A DNA stretch of 64,000 nt from F23-B02 sp963613665. GTDB taxonomy: Bacteria > Bacillota > Clostridia > Oscillospirales > Oscillospiraceae. Under the pieces are notes generated by a model. It saw only the letters and a list, made by a program, of their open reading frames with translations, was not told the origin of the DNA and searched no databases. The stretch is from NCBI GenBank assembly GCA_963613665.1, contig CAVEAL010000001.1, positions 124,001 through 188,000 of the forward strand, read 5' to 3'. Every line of letters starts with the position of its first letter. The stretch's first letter is position 1. The position numbers were made by a program, and so were the translations under genes. Shown piece after piece: positions 50,608 to 58,712 of the stretch.

Positions 50608-51204
50608 ATGAATAACGGCAAACACATGGGAAGTACCCGGCGCATGACGGGACTTGCGATCTTCACCGCGATAATCGTGGTGCTTCAGGTACTGTGCACA
50701 TTTGTGCGCTTCGGCCCGTTCTCGATAACGCTGGCGCTTGCGCCGATAATAATCGGAACGGCTATCTACGGCAAGGGCGCGGGAGCGTATCTGGGCGGAG
50801 TGTTCGGACTTGTCGTGCTTGTGACCGGACTTCTGGGCTGGGACGGCGGCACGGTGATGCTCCTTATGGGCATAAACCCCATCGGATGCATACTCATCTG
50901 CATCGTCAAGGGCGCAGCGGCCGGCTTTGCTGCGGGCGCGTGCTACGAGGCGATCGCAAGGAAGAATGACAAGACGGCGGTTCTGGTGTCCGGCATAGTT
51001 TGCCCCATTGTAAATACCGGATTGTTCATCGTGGGCATGCTGGTATTTTTCTTAGATACCCTGAACGGCTGGGCTGGCGGTCAGAACATGCTTTTGTACA
51101 TTATCATTGGTCTGACGGGCGTGAACTTCCTCGTGGAGCTCGGCGTCAACGTGCTGCTTGCTGCCGGAATTGAGCGCATCATCCGCGCAGGCAAACAGAT
51201 GTAG
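50608..51204 (+). CDS. ECF transporter S component, probably pantothenate (PanT-like)
   Basis: AGCAGGAGGTAAAA precedes the ATG. The 198-residue protein has six hydrophobic segments. TGLAIFTAIIVVLQVLC and ITLALAPIIIGTAIYGKGAGA (spans 1-2) are typical of ECF S components with the A-x-x-x-A packing face, and NPIGCILICIVKGAAAGFAA follows. The pantothenate assignment rests on its position 21 bases before coaX. Import would still need the shared ECF ATPase/EcfT module. Confidence 0.8.
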   Translation: MNNGKHMGSTRRMTGLAIFTAIIVVLQVLCTFVRFGPFSITLALAPIIIGTAIYGKGAGAYLGGVFGLVVLVTGLLGWDGGTVMLLMGINPIGCILICIVKGAAAGFAAGACYEAIARKNDKTAVLVSGIVCPIVNTGLFIVGMLVFFLDTLNGWAGGQNMLLYIIIGLTGVNFLVELGVNVLLAAGIERIIRAGKQM

Positions 51205-51225
51205 TGAAAAAGAGGTAAAGGTTTT

Positions 51226-52011
51226 ATGATACTGACGATCGATGTCGGAAATACAAACGTGGTGCTCGGCTGTGTCGAAAACGGCAAGGTCGTAAGCCGC
51301 AGCCGCCTTGCGACCAATACGAGCGATCTTCCCAACGACTATGCGCTGAAAATGCGCCAGAGCTTCGCCTTCGACGGCGTGGACTACAAGAAGTTCGACG
51401 GAGCGATAATGTCCTCGGTCGTGCCGCAGGTCAACCGCGCCATACGCTCGGCCGTGCGCAAGCTCACTGGGCTTGAGTGCATAATGGTCGGAGCGGGCAT
51501 AAAAACCGGCATGAACGTCAAGATAGACGACCCCGGCACGCTCGCAGGTGACCTCATAACCGGTGCCGTCGGCGCCATCGCAATGTACGAGCCGCCCATC
51601 ATCATCGTCGATCTCGGCACGGCCACAACGCTTTTTGCGGTGGATAAGGACGGAGCGTTCATAGGCGGGGCGATAGTCCCCGGCGTTAACCTGTCGTATA
51701 ATGCGCTCTCGCAGGGTACGAGTCTGCTGCCGAGCATTTCGATAGAAGCGCCGAAAAAGTGCATTGCAACGAACACCGTGGACTGTATGCGCTCAGGCGC
51801 CGTTTACGGAACGGCCGCTATGATAGACGGTATGATAGACCGCATGGAAGAGGAGCTCGGCTGCGAGGCCTCGGTCGTCGCTACCGGCGGCCTGTCCGGC
51901 GGCGTGATACCCTACTGCCGCCACGAGATACATCACGAGCCCGATCTGCTGCTCAAGGGACTGGCGATACTGTATCAGAAAAACGCAAAGCCGAAAAAAA
52001 CAAGTAAATAA
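51226..52011 (+). CDS. coaX: Type III pantothenate kinase
   Basis: The 261-residue protein begins MILTIDVGNTNVVLGCVENG with the ASKHA phosphate-1 loop DVGNTN. It continues with MSSVVPQVNRAI, GTLAGDLITGAVGA and IVDLGTATTLFAVDKDGAFIGGAIVPG. These are conserved in CoaX. It phosphorylates pantothenate at the start of CoA synthesis. Pairing with an ECF S component gives an uptake-and-trap unit. A strong terminator follows. Confidence 0.95.
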   Translation: MILTIDVGNTNVVLGCVENGKVVSRSRLATNTSDLPNDYALKMRQSFAFDGVDYKKFDGAIMSSVVPQVNRAIRSAVRKLTGLECIMVGAGIKTGMNVKIDDPGTLAGDLITGAVGAIAMYEPPIIIVDLGTATTLFAVDKDGAFIGGAIVPGVNLSYNALSQGTSLLPSISIEAPKKCIATNTVDCMRSGAVYGTAAMIDGMIDRMEEELGCEASVVATGGLSGGVIPYCRHEIHHEPDLLLKGLAILYQKNAKPKKTSK

Positions 52012-52014
52012 GTC

Positions 52015-52046
52015 AAAGCTCGGAGCCGTCAGACTCCGAGCTTTTT
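52015..52046. terminator. Terminator after coaX
   Basis: AAAGCTCGGAG / CTCCGAGCTTTTT is an 11-base-pair stem and may also serve the converging minus-strand gene. Confidence 0.92.
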
Positions 52047-52050
52047 CGAT

Positions 52051-52452
52051 TCAGTTGCTGCCGTCAAACATACTGGCTATAAATTCAAGGTCTATCACGG
52101 CGCAGCCCGTGCCATTGGCCCTGTAATAATAACCGTCGCGGATGACTGTAGAGCCGTCGCCTGAAAGCGCCAGGGCCTCAATAGTGCTGCCGTCCTTGTC
52201 GAGCCATTTCAGCGAGTAGCTCCAGCCGTCGCTGTCTGCCTTGCCGCCTTTGGAATAGCTCATGTCACAGATGATGTTCGTTATATGCCCGATATCGCCG
52301 GCATCTGTCACCACAATGCTCTCGCCGCTGCTGCCCGATGTTATGACAAGGCTCTCCGCATCCGTTATAAAAAAGGGCTTCTCGATCGTTCGGTACACAA
52401 ACACGGCAAGAGCAGTCATCAGCATCAGAACAATTGGTATCCATTTTTTCAT
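52051..52452 (-). CDS. Exported or membrane-anchored protein of unknown function
   Basis: The ATG at 52452 follows AGAGGTGGCAGAT; the frame runs upstream to 52572 but has no site there. The 133-residue protein has an N-terminal hydrophobic segment (IPIVLMLMTALAVFVYRTI), then a small extracellular domain of about 105 residues rich in G, S and D. A tryptophan/tyrosine pattern WSYSLKWLDKDG suggests a compact beta structure. No lipobox is present. I do not recognise a family. Confidence 0.7.
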   Translation of the reverse strand: MKKWIPIVLMLMTALAVFVYRTIEKPFFITDAESLVITSGSSGESIVVTDAGDIGHITNIICDMSYSKGGKADSDGWSYSLKWLDKDGSTIEALALSGDGSTVIRDGYYYRANGTGCAVIDLEFIASMFDGSN

Positions 52453-52561
52453 ATCTGCCACCTCTTTCTGATTTTTCTGTTTATTTGACGAAGAGCTTTC
52501 AAAAAAGTTCCGCATTGCGTAAAAAAGCGGCATGACCTGAATCATGTCGCTTTCTGCCGTC

Positions 52562-53836
52562 TTATTCGTCAAGCATTATGTCGAGGATCTCCTCGTCGGT
52601 CTCGCGCATGCCCTCGCGGGCGAGCTGACCGACGGACTCGATGGTCTTTTCAACATCGTTTTTGAGTATTCCGTCGCCGCCGTGCAGAGCCTTGCCTTTT
52701 TCGTACAGGTCAAAGCCGAGAAGACCGGCCTCGACGGCGGAGGCGATCTTCGTCGCGCACGAGGGCTTTGCTCCGTCGCAGACGGTGCCCGATATCATGC
52801 CGAGGGTATTCGTTATCGTTGCGCAGACGGCCTCGTAGCTGCCCTCCAAGAGCCATGCAACGCCCGCTGCCGCGCCGCAGCCAGCCGACACCGCGCCGCA
52901 GAAGGCACTGAGCCTGCCTATAGGCGTTTTCTGATGAATGGTTATGAGGTTTGAAACGACGAGCGCACGCAGAAGCTGCTCGTGGCTTTTGTGCATGTCC
53001 AGCGCGTAGACTATGACCGGCAGGGAGGCGGTCATGCCCTGATTTCCGCTGCCGGATACGATTACGACGGGCAGCTCGCATCCGCTCATCCTCGCATCCG
53101 AGCCCGCAGCCGCCTGAGCGCGTGCGCGCACACGCACGTCGTCGCCGCGTGTCTCCAGCAGCGTCTTGCCGATCGACGCGCCGTAGTTGCCGCGCAGGCC
53201 CTCCTCGCTTATGGCGAGGTTATACTGTATCTGGCGCTCGAGCAGATCGCTCACGTCCTCAAGACGCACGGTCTCGGCAAAATCAAGAATGTCGCGCACG
53301 TTCAGAACGCTGCGGTCGGTCTCGCTGCCTTCACTGCCGTCGGCAGCCTTTTCAAACAGCGCTTTTCCGTTTTTCTCGATGAGCACGATGTTCGTGTGAT
53401 AGTCGCAGATGCGCAGGCGCACGCTGTCCGCGCCCTTATACAGGTGCAGGTCGATATCAAGAAGCTTGCCGCTGTCGGACTTCATGATGGTCATCTGGCA
53501 ATTTTGCATGAATTCGGATATCTTCGGTATATCCTCGGGCTTTACCTGCGAGAGCACCTCGAGCTGTCTGTCCGCGTCGCCCACGACTGCTCCGGCGGCT
53601 ATCGCGGCCGCTATGCCCTTCAAACCGCCCGTGTTCGGCACGACGACGCTTTTCACATTCTTGATGATGTTTCCGCTTATGACGATATCGATCCTGTCGG
53701 GCAGCTCGCCGAGCGTCTGACGCGCTTTTGCTGCGGCATAGGCCATGGCGATAGGCTCCGTGCAGCCCATGGCAGGCAGAAGCTCTTCACGCAATATTTG
53801 CAGGTATTGCGAATACTTAACGTCGCTATATTCCAT
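52562..53836 (-). CDS. L-cysteine desulfidase-like protein (CyuA/UPF0597)
   Basis: The 424-residue protein has ILREELLPAMGCTEPIAMAYA at the N-terminus, GSGNQGMTASLPV, SAFCGAVSAGCGAAAGVAWL and GMISGTVCDGAKPSCATKIA. The conserved cysteines in these segments hold the [4Fe-4S] cluster of this group, which is related to the alpha chain of serine dehydratase. It releases sulfide, ammonia and pyruvate from L-cysteine. It is divergent from pssA. No cyuP-type serine/cysteine transporter is next to it. Serine is an alternative substrate. Confidence 0.9.
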   Translation of the reverse strand: MEYSDVKYSQYLQILREELLPAMGCTEPIAMAYAAAKARQTLGELPDRIDIVISGNIIKNVKSVVVPNTGGLKGIAAAIAAGAVVGDADRQLEVLSQVKPEDIPKISEFMQNCQMTIMKSDSGKLLDIDLHLYKGADSVRLRICDYHTNIVLIEKNGKALFEKAADGSEGSETDRSVLNVRDILDFAETVRLEDVSDLLERQIQYNLAISEEGLRGNYGASIGKTLLETRGDDVRVRARAQAAAGSDARMSGCELPVVIVSGSGNQGMTASLPVIVYALDMHKSHEQLLRALVVSNLITIHQKTPIGRLSAFCGAVSAGCGAAAGVAWLLEGSYEAVCATITNTLGMISGTVCDGAKPSCATKIASAVEAGLLGFDLYEKGKALHGGDGILKNDVEKTIESVGQLAREGMRETDEEILDIMLDE

Positions 53837-53940
53837 TATTTCATCCCTCCGAATGATGTTTTCTCCGCCTACAGTATAGCATCAAAAAACAAAATTGCAT
53901 AGTATTTTCAATGCTTTGTCAACATCTTGTCGAAAAAGAC

Positions 53941-53969
53941 TTGAATGAAGGAGAACTGTGTGGTATACT
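53941..53969 (+). promoter_or_regulatory. Promoter of pssA
   Basis: TTGAAT and TATACT with a 17-base spacer. Confidence 0.78.
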
Positions 53970-54015
53970 CGCCATACAGTTAAGATGAGTAATTGATACA
54001 TTGGAGATGTTTTGC

Positions 54016-54633
54016 TTGATAGGTTTTTATAATTACACGGTGTGGCTGACCTTTATAGGTATGCTGTCATCCGTCACCGGCATGTCCTTTGCCGTTCAGG
54101 GCAGGATAATACCGGCGGTCATATGTCTCATGTTCTCCGGCTTCTGCGATATGTTCGACGGCATCGTCGCACGCACGAAGAAAAACCGCACGGACGAGGA
54201 GAAGCGCTTCGGAATCCAGCTCGATTCGCTCAGCGATATCGTCTGCTTCGGCGTTTTGCCCTTCGTCATCGGCGTGTGCATCGGCGCATGTGAGTGGTGG
54301 CAGATAAGCATAATGGCGCTGTTTGCGCTTGCGGGGCTCATAAGGCTTGCATATTACAACGTGACCGAAGAGACGCGCCAGCAGCAGACGAGCGAAAAGC
54401 GCAGGCATTATCTCGGTCTGCCGATAACCTCGTCGGCGCTGACGGTCCCGCTGCTGTTCTGCTTCCGCGGCCTGCTGGGAGACGTGTTCCCCATAGCATA
54501 TACGCTGCTGCTGCTCGTTAACGGCGCACTGTTCGTCGTTCCCGTTCAGGTGAAGAAGCCGGGCAAAACGGGGCTTGCCGTCATGCTCGCCGTGGGCATC
54601 GCCTGCACGGCGCTGATACTTATACTCAGGTAA
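54016..54633 (+). CDS. pssA: CDP-diacylglycerol--serine O-phosphatidyltransferase
   Basis: I favour the TTG at 54016, nine bases after GGAG, giving MIGFYNYTVWLTFIGMLSSV (205 residues). TTG at 54001 or ATG at 54007 are the alternatives. The CDP-alcohol phosphatidyltransferase motif is complete: FCDMFDGIVARTKKNRTDEE with D-x-x-D-G-x-x-A-R, then GIQLDSLSDIVCFG with the last two aspartates. Six hydrophobic segments place it in the membrane. It makes phosphatidylserine. No psd gene follows. A strong terminator closes the unit. Confidence 0.9.
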   Translation: MIGFYNYTVWLTFIGMLSSVTGMSFAVQGRIIPAVICLMFSGFCDMFDGIVARTKKNRTDEEKRFGIQLDSLSDIVCFGVLPFVIGVCIGACEWWQISIMALFALAGLIRLAYYNVTEETRQQQTSEKRRHYLGLPITSSALTVPLLFCFRGLLGDVFPIAYTLLLLVNGALFVVPVQVKKPGKTGLAVMLAVGIACTALILILR

Positions 54634-54643
54634 TTGAACACCG

Positions 54644-54671
54644 AAAACGCCGGCCAGAAGGCCGGCGTTTT
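54644..54671. terminator. Terminator between pssA and the flavodiiron gene
   Basis: AAAACGCCGGCC / GGCCGGCGTTTT forms a perfect 12-base-pair stem with a 4-base loop and is usable in both directions. Confidence 0.93.
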
Positions 54672-54682
54672 GTCTTATGAAT

Positions 54683-56686
54683 TTATCTGACGGCGGGCTC
54701 AAAATCCTCCTTGCCGTGATTGCAGATCGGGCAGACGTAATCGTCGGGCAGCTCGCCTTCACAGGGCTCGAAGTGGTCGCACACGGTGCAGACGTAGCCG
54801 CGGACAGGCTCCTTGACATCGGGAACGACGTGCTCAAAGTCCTCCTTGCCGTGCTTGCACAGCGGGCAGACAAAGTCGCCGGGCAGCTCGCTTCCCTCGT
54901 GGAAGTAGCCGCAGACCTTGCAGACATAGCCCTCGACAGGCGCCGGAGCGGGGTTCTTCTTGGGCTTTATGTGCCCGTGGTAGTATGCGTAGGTGCAGCT
55001 CGGCGCGTCGGACAGCAGCTTGGCCTCGACTACGTTTGCGACGTACAGCACCTGAGTTTCGACATCGACAACGTCGATGATCTCGCAGGAGAGAACGGCG
55101 TTCGTGTACTTCGGGATATAGCGTATGCCGTTTGCCATGCGCTCGTCGTGCTCACAGCCGGCGAATTTATCGACATCGCGTCCGCTCTGGAAGCCGAAGT
55201 GCTGGAACACACTGTAGGGCGTATCTTCGGTGAGGACGGAGACGTTGAACCTTCCGGCCTTTGCTACCATATCGCAGGTGTTGTTTTTCTTTATGACTGA
55301 TATGGTGAGCTTTTTGGGATCGCCCGCCGCGACCTGAGCTGCGGTGTTTATGATGCAGCCGTAGTCTCTGCCGTCAACGCGGGTCGTGAGTATCTCGACG
55401 CCGTAGCTGAGCTTTGTAAACACCTTGCCGTCCACGTCGAGGACCCTGCCCGAGGGCTCTGCGGGAGCCTCAAAAGCCGGAAGAGCAGGGGCAATATCTG
55501 CGGCTATCTCGTCGGCAAGAGCGTCGAGCTCACAAAGCTGAGCCTCGGTGATATCGGACTTGAGCGAGACGGTGCTGCCGATAAACTGCGTGCCGCGCAG
55601 CTTCGAGAGAATATCTCTCATGAGCTTGCCGCTCGTTGCCGCCCACGAGCCGTTTTCGAGCAGGGCGATCTTTCTGCCCTGAAGATTGTGGTTTGCAATA
55701 TCGTGCACGAGGTTTTCCATCGTGACGAAGATGCCCGCGTTATAGGTCGTCGAGGCAAAAACGAGGTGGCTGTACCTGAATGCGTCGGAGAGGATGTAGG
55801 ACGCGGGGGTCACGGAGGTGTCATAGACCTTTACTTTTACGCCGCGCTCTACGAGCTTGCAGGCAAGGATGTTCACGGTGTTTTCCGTGTGGCCGTACAC
55901 CGAGGCGTAGGCGATGAGAACGCCGTTTTCCTCGGGAGTGTAGGAGCTCCATTTGAGATACTTGTCGAGGAAATCGCCGAAGTGGCTGCGCCATACGAAG
56001 CCGTGCAGCGGGCAGACGTAACTGAGCTCAAGTCCCGCCGCCTTTTTGAGAACGGCCTGCACCTGCGCACCGTATTTGCCGACGATGTTGGTGTAGTAGC
56101 GCCGCGCCTCATCGACGTGGTCGGAGAAGAAATCGACCTCGTCGGCGAACAGATGCCCGTTCAGGGCGCCGAAGGTGCCGAAGGCGTCGGCAGAGAAGAG
56201 CATTTTATCCGTGAGATCGTAGGTCATCATGACCTCCGGCCAGTGCACCATCGGAGCCATGACAAAGGTAAACTCGTGCCTGCCGGTGCACAGCGTATCG
56301 CCCTCGGAGACGATATGATATTTGAGCGTGTCCGACAGCGAGAAGAACTGACCGAGCATGGTCTTTATCTTGTCGTTGCAGACTATGGTGAGCTCGGGAT
56401 GACGCAGCGTGAGCTCCTCGATGGTCGCCGCGTGGTCGGGCTCCATGTGCGAGACGACGAGGTAATCAAGCTTCCTTCCGTCGAGCGCATAGGCGAGGTT
56501 TTCAAAGAACGTGCGGCTCACGGCCTTATCGACCGTGTCGAACAAAACGGTTTTTTCGTCGCTGAGAAGATACGCGTTGTAGGAAACGCCGTCGGGAACG
56601 CCGTAAACACCCTCAAAGCAGGCAAGGCGGCGGTCGTCGGCTCCGATCCAGCTGAGATCGGCGGTGACTTTTCTCGTACAGTGCAT
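54683..56686 (-). CDS. Multidomain flavodiiron protein with flavin reductase and two rubredoxin domains
   Basis: The ATG at 56686 follows TATGGAGGTTCACATT. The 667-residue protein has four parts. Residues 1-240 are the diiron metallo-beta-lactamase core with SHMEPDHAATI (H-x-E-x-D-H), APMVHWPEVMM, FSADAFGTFG and CPLHGFVWR. About 250-390 is a flavodoxin domain (IAYASVYGHTENTVNILA). About 405-570 is a flavin-reductase split barrel. At the end are two short rubredoxins, YVCKVCGY...VCPLCKHG and YVCTVCDH...VCPICNHG. Such enzymes reduce O2 to water or NO to N2O without net damage. Two tandem rubredoxins would give a self-contained electron relay. The gene is divergent from a Crp/Fnr regulator. Confidence 0.92.
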   Translation of the reverse strand: MHCTRKVTADLSWIGADDRRLACFEGVYGVPDGVSYNAYLLSDEKTVLFDTVDKAVSRTFFENLAYALDGRKLDYLVVSHMEPDHAATIEELTLRHPELTIVCNDKIKTMLGQFFSLSDTLKYHIVSEGDTLCTGRHEFTFVMAPMVHWPEVMMTYDLTDKMLFSADAFGTFGALNGHLFADEVDFFSDHVDEARRYYTNIVGKYGAQVQAVLKKAAGLELSYVCPLHGFVWRSHFGDFLDKYLKWSSYTPEENGVLIAYASVYGHTENTVNILACKLVERGVKVKVYDTSVTPASYILSDAFRYSHLVFASTTYNAGIFVTMENLVHDIANHNLQGRKIALLENGSWAATSGKLMRDILSKLRGTQFIGSTVSLKSDITEAQLCELDALADEIAADIAPALPAFEAPAEPSGRVLDVDGKVFTKLSYGVEILTTRVDGRDYGCIINTAAQVAAGDPKKLTISVIKKNNTCDMVAKAGRFNVSVLTEDTPYSVFQHFGFQSGRDVDKFAGCEHDERMANGIRYIPKYTNAVLSCEIIDVVDVETQVLYVANVVEAKLLSDAPSCTYAYYHGHIKPKKNPAPAPVEGYVCKVCGYFHEGSELPGDFVCPLCKHGKEDFEHVVPDVKEPVRGYVCTVCDHFEPCEGELPDDYVCPICNHGKEDFEPAVR

Positions 56687-56720
56687 AATGTGAACCTCCA
56701 TAATCATCTTATATTGAGAT

Positions 56721-56776
56721 ATTATACGTTTTTTCGAAAAATGACTGTAGCACACGCCACATTCGTGTGATATAAT
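56721..56776. promoter_or_regulatory. Divergent promoters of the flavodiiron and crp/fnr genes with a shared inverted repeat
   Basis: On the plus strand TATAAT (56771-56776) has no good -35. On the minus strand TATAAT (56721-56726) likewise has a poor -35 (TACAGT). The inverted repeat CACACG-N7-CGTGTG at 56751-56769 lies between them, where an activator would sit. This is a plausible site for the adjacent Crp/Fnr protein. Confidence 0.6.
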
Positions 56777-56811
56777 CGTTAAAAAATCGTCTTTAAAAAA
56801 GAGGTGGAGAA

Positions 56812-57459
56812 ATGGATCTTCAGAATGTTGAGCTTTTTGAAGGCGTAAGCTGCGCGAGCATTGACGCTATGGTCAGCTGCTTCAGACCGGAGCTGCGAAA
56901 ATTCAAAAAGGGCGACACGATACTGGTCTTTGAACCTGAGGTCAAAAGCCTGTGCGTTCTGCTCACGGGCAAGGCCCATCTTTACTGCGTTGACAGCGAG
57001 GGAGAGTATACGCTGCTGGAAAACTACAGCGCGAACGATATCTTCGGCGAGGTGTTTACCATGCCGTACAGCGGCCTCGGCTACGTTGCGGAGGCCGATT
57101 CCGACTGCGGCGTGCTGTTTTTCAAAATGAGCACGCTCTGCGGCAGATGCCCCAATGCCTGCGAGCACCACACGGCGGTGACGAAAAATCTTTTTGCGCT
57201 TGCCGCGAAAAAGGCGCAGATGCTGGCGCTGCGGATCAACATGATAAGCAAAAAGACCGTCAGGCAGAAGCTCGTGAGCTATTTGGAGTATCTTGCCGAA
57301 AAAACGGGAAGCAGGCGCTTTGAAACGGAGCTGAGCCTGTCGCAGCTTGCAAATTACCTGTGCGTTGACCGCACGAGCCTCATGCGCGAGCTGCGCCTCA
57401 TGCGCGAGGAAAAGCTTATAAGCTCAAGCGGAAGAAAAATAGAACTTTTATCAATATAG
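56812..57459 (+). CDS. Crp/Fnr family transcriptional regulator with a cysteine cluster
   Basis: AAAAAGAGGTGGAGAA precedes the ATG. The 215-residue protein has a cyclic-nucleotide-type beta-roll (about 1-110), a dimer helix and a C-terminal helix-turn-helix (LSLSQLANYLCVDRTSLMRELR). Just before the dimer helix it carries TLCGRCPNACEHH, a C-x2-C-x3-C-x-H-H cluster that could bind an Fe-S centre, heme or zinc and sense redox state or NO. Its position, divergent from the flavodiiron gene, suggests it controls that gene. It may be co-transcribed with degV, 12 bases downstream. Confidence 0.9.
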   Translation: MDLQNVELFEGVSCASIDAMVSCFRPELRKFKKGDTILVFEPEVKSLCVLLTGKAHLYCVDSEGEYTLLENYSANDIFGEVFTMPYSGLGYVAEADSDCGVLFFKMSTLCGRCPNACEHHTAVTKNLFALAAKKAQMLALRINMISKKTVRQKLVSYLEYLAEKTGSRRFETELSLSQLANYLCVDRTSLMRELRLMREEKLISSSGRKIELLSI

Positions 57460-57471
57460 GAGGAAAAGATA

Positions 57472-58344
57472 ATGGGCAGCTTTATAGTAACGACGGATTC
57501 CGGCTGCGATCTGCCGCTGAGCTTCTGCGACAGCCGCGGGATAGTGCCTCTGAAAATGAACTACGCCATCGGTGATCAGAGCTTCACCGATACGATGGAT
57601 CCCGGGGATCTCAAGGCGTTTTACGACGGTATGAGAGCGGGCGACTGTCCGAAAACGAGCCAGGTGACGCCGTATCAGTTCGTTGAATTCTGGACACCGC
57701 TTCTTGAAAAGGGACAGCCTGTCGTGCACATCGCACTCGGCAGCGGCATATCCGGAACCTGGGCCAATGCCGTGTCCGCGGCGGAAATGCTCATGGCCGA
57801 TCATCCGGGCGCGGACATACGGGTCATAGACTCGACCCTCGCCTCCGTGGGCTACGGTATGCTCGCCATACTCGCGGCCGACCTGCGCGACTGCGGCAGC
57901 AGCGCCGATGACTGTCAGGCGGAGCTTGAAAAGGTAAAGAGCAATATAAACACCTATTACACCACGGGCGATCTTACATACCTCTACCGCAGCGGCAGAG
58001 TCAGCCGCACGGGCATGACGATCGCCCACGCGCTGAACATCTGGCCTATACTGAACCTCGACCTTGACGGTCATCTCATCGTTCAGGCCAAGGAGCGCGG
58101 CAAAAAGCACACCGTCGAGCGCATAAACAAGATCATAAGCGACAAGTGCATCTCCCCCGAGGACCAGACCCTGTATATCTGCCACTCGGACATTGCCGAG
58201 GAGGCCGAGCAGTTCGGCGAGGAGATAAAGCGGGAGTTCGGCTTCCGCGACGTGTTTTACACCTATATCGGAACGACCATCGGCTCAAACTGCGGGCCGG
58301 GCCTCATGGCGGCGTTTTTTGTCGGCAAAAAGAGAACAAATTGA
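57472..58344 (+). CDS. DegV family fatty-acid-binding protein
   Basis: AGGAGGAAAAGATA precedes the ATG. The 290-residue protein begins GSFIVTTDSGCDLPLSFCDS, contains SQVTPYQFVEFW, GSGISGTWANAV and YRSGRVSRTGMTIAHALNI, all conserved in DegV. It binds a fatty acid and presents it to the FakA kinase for phospholipid synthesis. FakA is not in the window. It continues the crp/fnr transcript and is followed by a small unknown gene. Confidence 0.92.
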   Translation: MGSFIVTTDSGCDLPLSFCDSRGIVPLKMNYAIGDQSFTDTMDPGDLKAFYDGMRAGDCPKTSQVTPYQFVEFWTPLLEKGQPVVHIALGSGISGTWANAVSAAEMLMADHPGADIRVIDSTLASVGYGMLAILAADLRDCGSSADDCQAELEKVKSNINTYYTTGDLTYLYRSGRVSRTGMTIAHALNIWPILNLDLDGHLIVQAKERGKKHTVERINKIISDKCISPEDQTLYICHSDIAEEAEQFGEEIKREFGFRDVFYTYIGTTIGSNCGPGLMAAFFVGKKRTN

Positions 58345-58357
58345 AAGGTAAAAGAAA

Positions 58358-58711
58358 ATGAACGTTGATTATATTGATTTCAAGACCGTGAGCCTTACGA
58401 GCAAGCTCGACACAAGCATCGGCGCGGAGCTTCAGCTCACGCAGACCGGTAAGGTCTCCGTCAAGCTTCCTGACGAGTGGAATGGCTTTGCGTTTCTGTA
58501 TCTGAACATCAAGATCCACGATCCCGAGGAAAAATACTTCGTGTTCGATATCACGACCGAGACCGTCATAAAGCTCCCCGATGAGGAAAAGGAGTTTTCC
58601 GAGGACGCGATGAATGCCGGCATGGAGATAGCGCAGGACAAGACCTTCGAGGCAATACGCGGCATATCCGTCGCCATGGGCATAAACGAGCTCGACCTCA
58701 GAGGTAAGTGA
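58358..58711 (+). CDS. Conserved-looking 117-residue protein of unknown function
   Basis: It begins 13 bases after degV behind GAAAGGTAAAAGAAA and ends one base before the next gene. The protein is acidic and soluble, with alternating hydrophobic strands (TGKVSVKLPDEWNGFAFLYL, EEKYFVFDITTETVIKLP) and a C-terminal helix (FEAIRGISVAMGINELDL). No transmembrane segment, metal motif or known domain is seen. Tight spacing places it in an operon with degV and a nucleotidyltransferase. Codon use matches its neighbours, so it is a real gene. Confidence 0.75.
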   Translation: MNVDYIDFKTVSLTSKLDTSIGAELQLTQTGKVSVKLPDEWNGFAFLYLNIKIHDPEEKYFVFDITTETVIKLPDEEKEFSEDAMNAGMEIAQDKTFEAIRGISVAMGINELDLRGK

Positions 58712-58712
58712 T

